Below, piece by piece: positions 47,257 through 59,460 of a stretch of DNA of 64,000 nt. The notes below the pieces were generated by a model. It did not search any database, was not told where the DNA came from, and saw only the letters and a program-made list of their open reading frames with translations. Position numbers and translations under genes: made by a program. Every line of letters begins with the position of its first letter. Position 1 is the stretch's first letter. Source of the DNA: Allantophomopsis cytisporea (taxonomy: Eukaryota; Ascomycota; Leotiomycetes; Phacidiales; Phacidiaceae); the NCBI GenBank assembly GCA_024752435.1, contig CP103027.1, positions 1,612,001 through 1,676,000 on the forward strand, read 5' to 3'.

Positions 47257-48812
47257 GTTTTGTGCCTATCGAGAAGGTGTATCACTTCACTGTCTTGAGT
47301 AGCTTGTAGCTCACACTACCTTGGTCAGCCTTTAAGATTCTTGCCGCTACACGAATATTTCGCAAGGCCCAGTGGTCGTCACATGCTCTATGGGAGATTC
47401 TTCTATGATCAAGGCTGAATGGCTTCTGATGCTTGGCAGAGCTGATACTGCCCTTGTCTGCTAGGGCAAATCTCTAGCCGAGATATTTTGATATTGAGCT
47501 TACTTATAGATATCTTAACAGCCGTCTAGCATGCTGTAGAATGAGAGCTGATAGGGCCATAAACAACATCATTTTCCTACTCAAGCCCACTCAAAAGACT
47601 CATTACAAAACTGGACTCTCAGAAATCATGATGTACAATATCTCGTGTTATACAGCTTATGCTAGGACAGGCATTTCGTAGGAATAGCGTCACATATTTT
47701 AGCATAATGACTAAGCTTTATATGAACTACTCATTGTATGGCAACCGTATGACTGTACTTACATTTTGTATGCGGCTTGGAGCGATCTTCCTGCATGTCA
47801 GACTCACCCTCTCGATTATACTACTACATCGCAAATTACCGTTGATAAGGTAGCGGACAACGTCGGTTGCGGTGGCACACGAGATCTATGTGACGCTCCC
47901 AGCGATCATTGTAGATGTGCTTACTTACCCATTTAACCTCACATGGTAGCTCATAAGACCCATGGTCTTGCATAGCTTAGGAATAAATCAAATCAAATAA
48001 CCTCACATATCATGCTAAGCGATGAGAATATCGCTTTGTGAGTCCCAGCGCTGTCAATCAAACCCCTCTAACTTTTAAACCGAACCTTTTATTTGTCCTA
48101 TTGATCGACCACCTGCGCGTCAGCGGCTCATCCAAATTCCTAAATAATAAGCCTCAATCCAAGGATAAGCTTATCTATAGACTAGATAAGGTTCTGAGAC
48201 TATCTGCCGAATGCAATGGGTGCAGGGCGCTGCACGTTAAAGTCGGAGAATGAATTTGCTAAATAATAATACTACAATCTGGCCCAAGCACCGTATACGA
48301 CTGGAAAATGCGGACGGGGCATTGGACGACTCACGGCGCCTTGGACAACAATCATCTCTCAGCATATAGCACTGTCACTTCAACACAGCGGTAAGGATCA
48401 TCCCATCAAACATACTTGCCAAGTTTCTGATTATTCAACATCTAGAGGGGTAGCTGCACGCGTATAGATACCTGAAAAGAGTGCGTGCAGGCTCAGCCGC
48501 AACGCATCGTATGTTCACAAATAAGCAGCTGAAATTTCTATCAGTAATTAGATTGTTGTGTCTAGCCAAGCCTCGTATGATGATTATAATGCTTAGTTGC
48601 GTCAAAGTCAGACTTGAAAGTTGTAGCGTATTCGTCAGATCTTCATGTACTAACTGTTTAGAAATATACAAGCCTCTCAAGGCGGTTGGGCGAAAGATCC
48701 TCTGAGTTGTACAGCGTAGATTATTGATGAACATATAATGCCTCCCTTTTCTCTATTCACTTCTCTTCTTACTTATCAATCACTTCCGAGTTTGTGATTA
48801 AGGCAAACTTTC
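47257..48812. other. 1.5-kb region without a supportable gene
   Basis: 3' flank of the oxidase gene and promoter of the secreted-protein gene. Short frames (47659-47853, 48038-48253, 48435-48734) have no family features. Confidence 0.4.
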
Positions 48813-51277
48813 ATGATGCGTCGTTTCGATTTTGCCATTTCGCTTTTGTTTAGCATACTCGGGACTGTCAATGCCCAGCAGTCCAATTGTGGGGCGTGTG
48901 CAGAAGGAGATATGCCAACACTTTGTCAAGCAGCTTACGGTAAATTTGAGGACCTTGGAGTTTATAACTCTGCAATTACAAGATCTCAGCAGGGTGATGG
49001 TCACTACTGCGTAGCACAATTCAATTGTGATAGTTCTGGCTCATTCTTGAGTATTTCCGGGGAAGATCTGAAGAAAGAGTATGTCTTTCCTCAATTTGAT
49101 TTTTCAGAAACTGAATGTAACTTTCACTCATCAAATCAGGTTCAAATCTATGTCTACCTCATCATGTGGGACTTGCAATTCAAAAGTTCTGTCACAAGAT
49201 AACTGCTATGTAAGAACTTTAGGCTTCTACGGTTCTGCTCCACACGATGTTGGTATTCCTTCATCTTCTCTACCTCAATCGGAAATTTCAAAGGGAACAG
49301 AGGCCCCAACCACTTTAGCTACGTCTACTACATCAGCAGGAGCAACAACTACTGAGATTCACTCCACATCTGAAAGCTCATCAATAACAACAACAACGCA
49401 ATCAGGTCAGTATTACCAGTTTGAAAGAACTCTTCAGTAAGGCTCAGATATTATAGACCCTACCAAGACAACTACTCCAGACCCAACTTCGACACAGGAG
49501 CCGGAACCATCTCAGGAAGCTGACAGCTCTCATCAAGATGTCAATACCTCAAACGACGCTGTCAACAAGTACAAAGCTGATCCTGAATCGTCCGAGTTGG
49601 CAAAAGCCGCCAAAGCTGCAGTTGATACTGCACTTGATTGTAAGTCCTTTTGCAGAATTTTGAGAACAGGTCTTCTAACAATTTACACCAGCTGCTAGGA
49701 AAGCTGCCTTGGATGCTACCAATGCGGCTCTCAAATCAGCATATGCCGAATTGATCTCAGAACTAGTTGCCGCTGCAGCCGCCGCGGCAACCGCTGCCTC
49801 GATACCTACTGCTGAGGCAGCGACAGCGCTAGCAAGTGCAATGGCTGCCAGTGTTGGTTAGCTATATCCTTATATCTTGAGTTATAATAGAGTACTCTAA
49901 CACATGCCAGCTGCCGATGAAGCTGTCCAGAGTGCAAACGATAATCCAGATGAACCAACACAAAAGCCGACGACAGCTCCGACCGAAACGCTCACAGTCA
50001 CAAGCTCCATAGTAACGTCTGAACCAACAAAACAACCAACTAGTACACCCACTATCACTAGCTCTGTATCCACTACTAAGCATACTGAGACGGCGACTAC
50101 GACACCCAGTAGAACCAGCTCCATACAAACTACTGAGTCTATGTCTTCCCAAACTACATCTTCGACATCTTCGTCCTCATCTGCAGCATGCACTGCTTGT
50201 GTTTCTTGCGCTGATTCTGAAGTTCCAAACGACGTCTCAAAAAGAGAAATTCTCACTAAATACCGGGATCTTGAAACTGAAGCATTCAACTACAGCAGCG
50301 AGCTCATTGAGACCCGAGCTACTACTGCAGATCGAGTGATTAACTTCTGTAACGGTAAATGGAGTGTTTATGCTCCTGACTACAAATCATATAACAAAGC
50401 ACAAAATGGCAACAATTACTCTCCCTACTACTCCTACAAATACAAGACTCCGACGACTTGCGCAACTTACGATTGGGATCTTGTTAAGAAGTCTACTAAA
50501 CCAGATAACAAGGATTATGCTACCGAGCATGTTTATGAAGTTCAACTCCTCAACATTTTCCTACAGTGGATGGCAGATAACAACAATGAGGTAAAAGCCT
50601 TTGTAGCTGGGAAGCCAGATGCCTGCATTGCCATCGTAGGCCCTGGTCTCTTTGGTGTCGGCAGTACTTGGACAACCACCAAGTTCGGTAATGGTGGAGC
50701 TCTCAACTCAGTTGGTAGTCGACCGATTGATGAGCTGGTCGGCAAAATGTCTAGTGATTCTACCAGCGGCGAGCTGGTATACCTAGAGACGACACTCAAT
50801 GGAAGAAAAGAGAATATGTTTGGTGGCAAGACGCCTTCTGATCCGTCTACATACCTTGCAAAGCTTGCCAAAGTCGCGCAGTTCCAGAATGTCTATGAGT
50901 ATCTTAACCAGCCAACCATCAGTGCGACTTTTAAAAACGTCTCTCGGCGTGTTCGAGTCTTCTACGCTAAGATAGATCAAGCTTGTGGCAGTTCGAAATC
51001 GACCGCTTTCTGTAAAGCTGGTATCGAGTGGGAGGCCAGCTATGTGACATGGCAAAGTCAGTACCTCAAAGCAATCGAGACGAGGATGGAGATTTGGAAA
51101 AACAATCTCATTGCTGAGGCTAGGTTGGGTATCAAAAGAGGACGGACTAGTATTCCTGCCAACTCGGCCGATAGCAAACTGCTTACTGCTATCGACGCAC
51201 AGATGGGTGAAGTGATTGGTCAGCATGGGAAACTGGAGGATATTTTCTTCGAGTTTGCAGACGCATTAACTCTATGA
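48813..51277 (+). CDS. Large secreted Cys/Thr-rich protein with chitinase-tail-like C-terminus
   Basis: Five exons: 48813-49078, 49140-49405, 49457-49639, 49692-49856 and 49911-51277. All GT-AG phases agree, giving 748 aa. A signal peptide (MMRRFDFAISLLFSILGTVNA) precedes a Cys-rich module (NCGACAEGD; HYCVAQFNC; CGTCNSKVLSQDNCY). A Thr/Ser-rich linker follows, then a helical Ala-rich segment (ELVAAAAAAATAAS), a second Thr/Ser linker and a folded C-terminal domain of ~380 residues (CTACVSCADSEV; CATYDWDLVKKS; ATEHVYEVQLLNIFLQWM). The TYDW and EHVYEVQLL pattern recalls the region after the GH18 domain in subgroup-C fungal chitinases. No GH18 or LysM domain is present. Function unknown, probably extracellular. 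Confidence 0.72.
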
Positions 51278-52610
51278 TATTGCCATCGACTTAAATAAAC
51301 TGTATGTGATGAAGTATCATATTATAATAGTACTGGTAGAGTTTCTTTTAATTTGATTACTGGTTTATGAGATGCAATACCTCTTAGTACCATGAATCCT
51401 ACCATACTGCTAAACTGGACGCTCTATTACGTTCAGAGTACTTCTTAATTGTACCTGTAATACACAAGTCCAACCTCTGTAAACGCTAGTTTTGGGTGCA
51501 AGTACAAACATATCACTCAAAAGCGTACAAAGCTTGTTTTTCTCTTCATTTTCCTTTTTATTTTTCTTCTTTCCTTCTCACTTTTGGGTTGTCAATCCCT
51601 AGACGTAATTGAACTGTGCGTGACTCGTCCTTCTTTCGCTTCGAAAACTGATTGGACCGGTTTCGTTATCATTAATGGTGCTCATTGATCATAGCTATAT
51701 GTGTCCTGAGCAGTAGTATACGGATATCTGCCGGTGAAAGCTCTCGATCCACCTCTCAAGAGTGTAGCCTTCACTCCGACACAAACATTCTTCACCCTCG
51801 AGTTTTAAGGAAGTCTTTGAGAGGAAATATTCGGCCTTCAAAAAGCTACGAAACCACCCGGCCCAATGTTTCTTGTTGTCTATCAATTGTGCTGGAGGAT
51901 GTAGTTACTTTTTCCTTTTCAAGGGACTACTGGCTGGATGTCGTAGTATAAGGCTATAAATTCGAAGACGGAGGAATTCTCAATTATACTTGAGCTTCGA
52001 AATTAGTAAACCTTCAGCACGTATTTCCTCCTCCGACTAGTGATACTCCAGGCAAAGACATATGCTACCATACTCCTACTACGCTATAGAACGAACTCAA
52101 GTCAAGTTCTAATCGACTAGGGATCGACAATGGCAACATCTCTAAGATACAAAACGTCTATTCAGTTTCGCTGAATTCAAACCCCGAAGGTGAGAGGGGC
52201 TAGTAAAATTTTAAATTTACAGGTCCCAGCATTATGAATGACGATCGAACGGTTTTAGGACTTATAACTGCAAGGCTGAAAGACGAATTTCATTCGTGAC
52301 TACAAACTTAAGATTTTTTTTGGTCTCTTTTACGGACTCTCCAAAAATCCTGTTTCAGTAAGGATTCTGTGCTTAGAGATTGCCTCCTAATAGTTCAACC
52401 AGAAGGTCCCAAGTCTCTGTTTACAAAATCAACAAGCACTGTAGCAACTATTATTGACTAGCATTACTGACTGCATTATAAGAAAGTTTATTGATACTCA
52501 CACTGCAGTCGAAGCATACAACTCAACTCTTCTCGAATCAGTGAACAGATAGATGCTTGCAGCAAAAGCAAGTATAAACCCTCATATAAGTCAGAGTCAG
52601 TATTGCACAT
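51278..52610. other. AT-rich non-coding stretch
   Basis: 3' flank of the secreted-protein gene, passing into AT-rich DNA. The frame at 51685-51951 is short and not assignable. From about 52 kb TA-type dinucleotides become frequent. Confidence 0.4.
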
Positions 52611-52705
52611 AAGTACGAGGAGTACGAGTATGGGGGTCTACGAGTACGTACTTATGAGTATATAGGTACGAGGAGTACGTACTCCCCGTACTCCCCGTAC
52701 TCGTG
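52611..52705. repeat. GTACGAG/CTCGTAC palindromic repeat cluster
   Basis: Several copies of TACGAGGAGTACG and its reverse complement (CGTACTCCCCGTACTC) are packed head to head in about 95 bp. A further repeated word, GTAGTCGCACTAT, occurs twice just downstream (near 52774 and 52803). The cluster sits ~110 bp beyond the stop of the hAT transposase remnant and may be its subterminal repeats (inference). Confidence 0.65.
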
Positions 52706-52814
52706 GTTATATGATACATAGAATATAGTTTAATGATATAATGGTATTCTAAAGACTATAGCAGCTCTAGAAGTAGTCGCACTATGTAAAATAACTCTAT
52801 AGGTAGTCGCACTA

Positions 52815-53155
52815 TTATTCAATAATCTCTTCGTAGTCATTATTATCAAGTAAAACTCCCCAATCCTTTAAACACATCAACATCTGAATACTATTAACAT
52901 ATAATCTTGCCTGCTTCTTTGTAATTAGATTACTACTACTTGAAAAGATATACTTAGAAGGAGCTGATGTAGCTAGGATAGCGAGGAAATCCCGGCTTAT
53001 TCTTGCAATAATAGGAAACTTATACTGTTCAACTTTCTAGTAATTATAAATATTAGTAACTTGTAGAGCTACAGGCTAGCTAAGATACCGGGTCTACTTA
53101 TATTCAAAAGCTAGTACTTTAAATAAAAATAACTCGTTATCAGAGCTAGAGTTAA
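52815..53155 (-). mobile_element. hAT-family transposase C-terminal remnant
   Basis: Read from ~53155 down to the TAA at 52815-52817, one frame gives the hAT dimerisation-region pattern: FPIIARISRDFLAILATSAPS, then FSSSSNLITKKQARL and LMCLKDWG. This matches the family consensus of FP-hxxhARDxLAI-ATSAPSE-xFS-ITxxR-xL-LhCLKxW type. Three in-frame TAGs occur: before TRYLS, between TRYLS and PVALQV, and at the Trp expected before KVEQYKFP (TGG to TAG). Only the tail of the element is present. It is inactive. Confidence 0.75.
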
Positions 53156-53549
53156 GATAGATACTCGAAGGCCTAGAAGCGCTGAGTATAAGTGCGATAG
53201 AGCAAGAGCAAGATTGGCGACGAAATATACGCCCAATGTGAGCACATATGTTGGTCGTCGACCAACTATGTTAGCGGCATTACCAACTAGTGTTGGCGCG
53301 ATTGTTGCGACTGACAATGTATATAGCGATCGTTAGGTTCATTTTGCTTACTAATACACCCAAAGCCATTGACAGCGAAGGTATTGCTAGATAATAGATG
53401 AATCTGCTCAAAGTCGAGAACCAGGCTGTATAAGAGACTATGGATACGATGCACCATTTCTCAGCTGTTGTAAAGACCAAATACTTCTCGGCTTCTACAT
53501 TAGTACTTAGATTGTGAGAGTTATCGTCTGAGGATTCCTTAGTAGACAT
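53111..53549 (-). pseudogene. Truncated MFS transporter gene (DHA1-like)
   Basis: The ATG at 53549 opens an MFS N-terminus: a polar tail, then TM1 (CIVSIVSYTAWFSTLSRFIYYLAIP). Near 53315 the homology shifts frame to SVATIAPTLVGNAANIVGRRPTYVLTLGVYFVANL, which contains the MFS loop motif G-xx-x-D/N-xx-GRRP. The protein-like sequence ends after YSALLGLR near 53165, about TM4. The remaining frame runs into hAT sequence and stops at 53111. A single-base frameshift plus loss of about two thirds of the gene make it non-functional. Confidence 0.72.
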
Positions 53550-55849
53550 TGTACCAGAATATGCAAAACCAAATATCGAAAATGAGGCCTTTTCGAGGAA
53601 AGTCGTAAAGTCAACACGGATCTACATTCTGGTTCTTATTCATCAGTCGACCAGCAACAGTTTTATGATCAATTTACAAACACCGTTCGGTACTTAGGGT
53701 CGGAGCAAAGTCACGCGGGGTCTCTCTACCGAAGATATATACTAGTAGAGCATTCAAAGGGGGTAGTATGTAGATCAGCAGCAATGTAATACCTTAAATC
53801 TGAAGATATAATAAACCTCTAGGGCAGAACAGCACGAGGAAGCGAGCCTTTATAAATACTAGGTACTAAATTGCAATTATATGACGATGAAAGTTGACTG
53901 CGAGTAGACTCTCTACCTAGCTACTATCACCATGTTAATACATGGGTAATAGTTGTTGATTGTATTGATATAAAACTATTGATGATCTTGACTAACATTG
54001 TGTACATTAGAGTAGCATTACTAGGAAAATGAGAATGCATTCGTTTTGTATATACTTCGCTCAAAATACATGCGAGATAGAAAGAGGCCTAGAAAAAGAA
54101 ATACTATCCTATTACTTTGTTTTGTCTGCATTATGTTTTGCGGACTAGTATATTCCCTACATTCACCCCCTTGCTCTAAATTCTAGGTATCTATGAACCG
54201 CCAGAATTCCAGCTATTCGACTTTGAGAATAGCTGGGCATAGCGAACGGACCTAGGTGCTATAACTACTACAGCAAATTGGAAAATACGAGTAATTATAG
54301 GTGAAAGATGCATATACTAGTTATTACTTGTAAAAAACATATAATTATTAATTCAGATGAAAGTTAATTTAAAGGTAAGCAGTTATACAAGAGCTTGAAA
54401 ATCTTATGTTTATCTCTTGTAACTTGGGTTATTTTATTTTCTTTATCTGAAGGGAGAGATTCTACGGATTTATATTTTACCGATATTCGGAAAATCTATA
54501 AAATAGGACTTTCTACAAGTAATAAAAGTAGTTTATTAACTAGACAACTACCTAATAATCTAAACTTTTGAATTTAAGACTTTAGTTACTTATTACTCAA
54601 AGATAATAGAGGTTGAAGGACTACTGTATAATTGTATCAATCATTAGATCTATTTCCTTTTTTTGCCTTGAAATCTACTATGATGGGGTAGTTAGAGCGT
54701 CTAGGCCTATTCGCTATGCCCTATTGTATCTAAGGTACAGTTGGTCGAACAGACCAACGGTTAACTATCAAAACATATAGACACTAAGATTAGATCATCC
54801 AAGCGAAAACCACTCTTCAATCCGTTGACTAAATGCAAGCCGCTGTCATTGGGGGCAAGGTTCTACGAAGCTACCTATTACACATTAGAAAGTGTTCTTG
54901 AGAATCGAAAAGAGACAAGTTCTCTACATCCTGGTGATCTTGTAGATTATCTGTTATTGTTCATAGAGAGTTAGAGAGCCAAATTAGTAAATACAATTCT
55001 AGGATTTTCTTTCTTACTAGTCGATTTCTACGGTAGGAGGGGTAAAAATTAGGAATGAAGAAATGTAATTCTACGGATTCTATGGATTCTATGAATTCTA
55101 TTTAGCTAATAGGCGTTTGCTTTAAGGCAGAGGAGAGATTCAAATAACTTGTTATAATATTTATAAAAATGCAAGGGTAACTCGATGTTACAGTAGTCTT
55201 CGTACATAAACAATTAGGTGACTATGAATCTCTCCTTTTAAAACAACTCGTATGTATTTTACACAAGATAGCAGCTATACCTTTTCGTTACAAATCCTTC
55301 TAGGCTTATAGTTTCGCCTGCTCTACTGTGGTGACTTTGGTAGACAATTGACTATATCTTAACACGTCGGTCAAAACTATGTTTGTCTGGTTGCGTTTTA
55401 GAATTGTAATCCAATATATATACATGTACAAAGTACAATGCATAGTCCGCAAAACAATACAGAGGTTATCTCGGATTGTCTAAATCTAATGCCTCAAACA
55501 ACTTTCTGGAATTACAAGAAGGTATATACTGGTAATGCAGCAGAGGTCAGAGGCATGTAAAGATTGGAAGGCCAACTCATAATCAAGCAAACGTAGCGCG
55601 AGCAATTGACGAAGTTGAACCTGCATATCTCTAACTATTCGTTGGCCTCAGAACTGTCCGTACGTTGGAGTTTTTGTTAGTATAAAGTGGTTGGCATTAC
55701 TTACTAAGCATATATCAAGGACCTTATAATAAGCATTTAGTCTGTAAAATACACTTGATTTATTAACACGTTTATACGACTGCTTAGACATTCGCAAGTT
55801 TCCCCAGAAAGCAAGATCAAGAAAAACAGCCTTCAACAATAAAGACTAG
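53550..55849. other. AT-rich region, probable degenerate repeat DNA
   Basis: No coding frame of note is seen. A 14-nt word (TGTTTTGCGGACTA) occurs at 54134-54147 and inverted at 55443-55456, which may mark the ends of a decayed element. The DNA is rich in TA steps and poor in CA/TG-containing codons, as expected after RIP, but I did not compute indices. Confidence 0.4.
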
Positions 55850-58214
55850 CTAACTTCTTTGAAAATCTTGTACTCGTCTCCTGCTTTTCTCTAGGATTCC
55901 TTTCTCTAATTGTAGAGCACATCGCTCCTTGATCTGCTTGGGGTCTTCACTAGCAAGCTCGCTTAGCGCCTCCTTATTTGCATCTCCATATAATCTTTTC
56001 GAGACATAATCTGAGTTGAACAATTGCAATAGCCTATGTAGTCCAAGTATATAACGCTTAATCACCTGGAGCGATACATTGTCAATGAACCGGCACTTGG
56101 CAACCTTATAGTATGCGGCAAGAGTATTATGAGTGTTGAGTATCGAAGCAATAATAGTGTCCTCATATATAACCCCCTAAATGAGCTGACTAGTTTCTAC
56201 TGGGTTGATGTACGACGGCTCCTTAAGTCCTTGAGGAAGATTAGCTCCTAGAACGGATAGTTTGTATGTTTCCACAATCTTCTTTGTTCTGGAATCCCGG
56301 AGAAGCCCTTGCTGAACGTTCATTTGAGGATTTATAGTGAATAGATTTGCAAATCGTTCTTCCTTTAGAACCCTAGTCAGCTTACTCCGAGCATTTTCTG
56401 AAGCCTTCCGGAAGTCATCAGACAGCTACTGTTGAAGTCTACTTCGAAGGCGTTCATCCGAACAAGCTTCTTTGAAAAGAGCTATGCTGGTAGTCTTTAT
56501 AGTCTGTTCAACTTTTTCAAGTGCCGTCGATGCTATGTCAGACTAGTTCCGGGTCTGAATTTCCTACAATGTCCCTCGCACCTCCGGATTTACTTCTCCA
56601 AGGAACTCTGTCGCTCTTCCTTCTTGTATATAATGATGAATCTACTAATACGTTGGGATTCTGAAGAATCTTCCCAGCCAGCCTTTCCCATCAGGATAGT
56701 TGCCGTCAGGATATCCCAAGGCATTGGCATCCTCATTGGCCTCACTAAATGGTTTCGAGCAGCCGTGATCGTTCATATCACAGTAGAAATCATCAATATT
56801 CTCTCGAATTCGGCTTTGTACTTGAAGCTCACGTTTAGTAAGCTTTCTATAGTGTCCTTTAAGAGCGTCGGACGATAGCAACGAGTACCTCGTAGCAATC
56901 TCGTTGACATATATATACTAAGAGTAGCTGGTTTCTCGGGGCTCTCCTAGTTGCTCCATATTTATAGCACATATATCGAGTTTGCCTTGAATCTCCCTGA
57001 GTAGATCAGGTATGCTCTGACGAATATAGTTATTTCGCATCTTGATTAGAGCTTTCTTCAGATTGTGTCGTCCCAGATTCTTGGGATCTAAGATTCTCCA
57101 TTCTTCACCTTTGAAAAATTCGGATTCCAACCTATCTCTTTCGCTATTGCTAATGTCTAATTCCGAGGCCTGTCGATTACGCAGGCTAAACCATCCTGCC
57201 TTGAGATAGTACTTCGATTGAGAGGGGCCAGCGTTACGAATAAGATCGAATATAAAGTCGTGAGACTTCTTCTGCTTGGTATCGTATTTGTTGATTACTC
57301 CAATCACTCGTGATTCTATATCTGGCAAGTTCTTGAGGATCTGAAAGACACCGTGTCTTTCCCAATCAATGATATCAATAACCACTCTACTCTTCTGTTA
57401 GCTATGTTCGAGTAAATAGATCGTATAACCTTATACAATGATGCTTCGAGGATTTGAGAAGTACTTTTCCACAAGATTTCTGGCGGTTTGGTATTCAAGA
57501 TCCTTCTCATTACTACGAACGAGACCGGGAATATCGACGATGGCGAAGTTTGTTTCTTGTGGTCCACGCCGAGTAATTCGAAGCGTGGCATTGCTCAGAC
57601 GATTCAAACTGGTACGATCTCTGTCGGGTCTTTAAGATGATCTTCGATATTGTTTCGGCTGCTCTTCGTTGAGGATCACATTTTCGGCCTGGAAAGATCA
57701 AAGATTTAGAGAACATCATTCAAGAAGCTCTTGTGTTTTTGAGAGGAAGCCTACCTGTTTAAATATACTTTCGATGGTTGTTTTATCGAGCGACTGTCCA
57801 AGATCAGTACCTTCTAGTCGCTACTTGAATAGTGTTTCCTTTCGCTCAGAAGTATCGTTACTTCTAGGAATGATAGAAACGTTAATGGTGGTTGGGTTAT
57901 TTTCCGGTGCTCTTTCAAGCACAATCTCCGTGGCGAAACGTATATACATGCTATCATGAACTGGAAATGGGATTTCTGTGACTGCTTGAAGCACAGAGCT
58001 CTTCCCCGTGCTCTAATCGCCTACTACGACAAGCTATTTGATGTCAGCTTCAAGATTATCATCTTGTTTATTCAAGAAATATTACCTGTAGTAGATCCAA
58101 TGAGTCTAATACGTCAAGCTTTCGCAGATCGTCTATCAGTTTTAGCTGAGCCCTTGTTTAGTCGTCTTCAAAATCGAGACTTGTAGATAGCTCGTCTTCT
58201 TTTATATCGCCCAT
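55850..58214 (-). pseudogene. Dynamin-like GTPase gene with eleven in-frame stops
   Basis: Exons in coding order are 58086-58214, 57755-58033, 57437-57688 and 55850-57394. All three introns are phase 0 with GT-AG ends, and the implied length is ~734 codons. The G1 loop reads LVVVGD-stop-STGKSS, where dynamins have GDQS. The switch region (FAIVDIPGLVRSNEKD) and ERHGVFQILKNLPDIESRVIGVINKYD confirm a dynamin/Mx-type GTPase with stalk and GED-like C-terminus. Stops: TAA 58158-60, TAG 58013-15, TAG 57821-23, TAA 57632-34, TAG 56918-20, TAG 56645-47, TAG 56642-44, TAG 56564-66, TAG 56543-45, TAG 56426-28, TAG 56177-79. I found no indels. The gene cannot make the full GTPase by ordinary translation. 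Confidence 0.85.
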
Positions 58215-59460
58215 TTTGATGATATCTTGAGAAGAAGCTGAAAGGTAGGAAGAGAATTTGGTGGATCAACAACAAAAGATGCGACTTTAAGCTTGATAAA
58301 CTTGAGAGCAAGAGTTGCAGTCCAGATGCGATGTTTAGTTGGAAACATGTAGAGCTAGATTTATAGATGTCTGCCCTGTGATGTGATTACCCCGCTACTA
58401 TACCATCCCACTATGTCAACAGAACGTAGACAGGCAGGTCTATGTTAAGAAACACCAACATCCGAATAGACGTTTCGGTTTGCTAGAACTCCGCCAATTA
58501 ACAGACAATCACGTCTTACGTATCTGCCCTGCCACTGAAATCAACCATACGCTGAGAGTTAATTGTCAAGGATCTAAGCCCTAGGCCATTTTGTGGACCG
58601 CATATTCACACACGCCCTAAAGGTTGCATTGTACAGCCTCATAGGTTTCTGTATTTTCCGGACAGCGTTCAGCGCTTATTTTATAGAGATCTCTCGGGCA
58701 GCTTCGAAGCCGTTTTCTGTGACAGTACTACTATACCCCTGCGAGATCACACACTAGCATACTCTGCACGGACTACACCAACATCTTCCAACACCATCAA
58801 CAGCGTGAGGTACGTAAGGTAGTTCTTGAAGATATTCACAACCAACATTTTCAGGAGAACAAATATCCACACCTGCCACTTCATTCTCCGAATAACTTTC
58901 GAGAGTGGGGGTTGCAGATAAGTCCAACTCGTGGGAGTCAATTATTCTTGCTGGGAATACTCCACGGTTCATACATGAGGTTGCTCAAACAGCATATAGT
59001 ACGTGACAGTAAAGGGAATGACTATTTAGCTGAGTACTCTTAATGATGAGAGTAGCAAGCGATGTATTTAGTGCTGTTCCTAACTAGCTATGCTGTTCAA
59101 ACTAATCTACGAAGGATTGTCTATGGCGGCCTGAAAACCTGACTTTATAATATTATGCACGCACGGACCTCTATTTATGAAAAGACAATTACTTTTGCAC
59201 GTCAATTCGACAAGATAATGTGATTAATCTTGCTTGGATTCGATTTGAATTGAATGCTTGGGCCAACACCATTGCTTTGATAAGATTTACAAGTGTGTGG
59301 GTCGTGGTACCAGGCATAACGAAGAAGGTAGCAAAAAGACTTAATTCAGGAATTCATAATATCAGTGGTATGATGTTAGATATAATAAATTTAGAATGGT
59401 GTTTCGGTTTCCATGTGCACTATATAATTAAAGATTGATACTGTAATCCTTCAGTTCCCC
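58215..59460. other. Upstream of dynamin pseudogene, possible small frame
   Basis: Promoter-side DNA of the dynamin pseudogene. One minus-strand frame from an ATG at 58972 to a TAG at 58754 (72 codons) has protein-like composition (ATPTLESYSENEVAGVDIC; CWCSPCRVC), but no signal peptide or family feature. It may be a fragment. Nothing else is supported. Confidence 0.3.
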
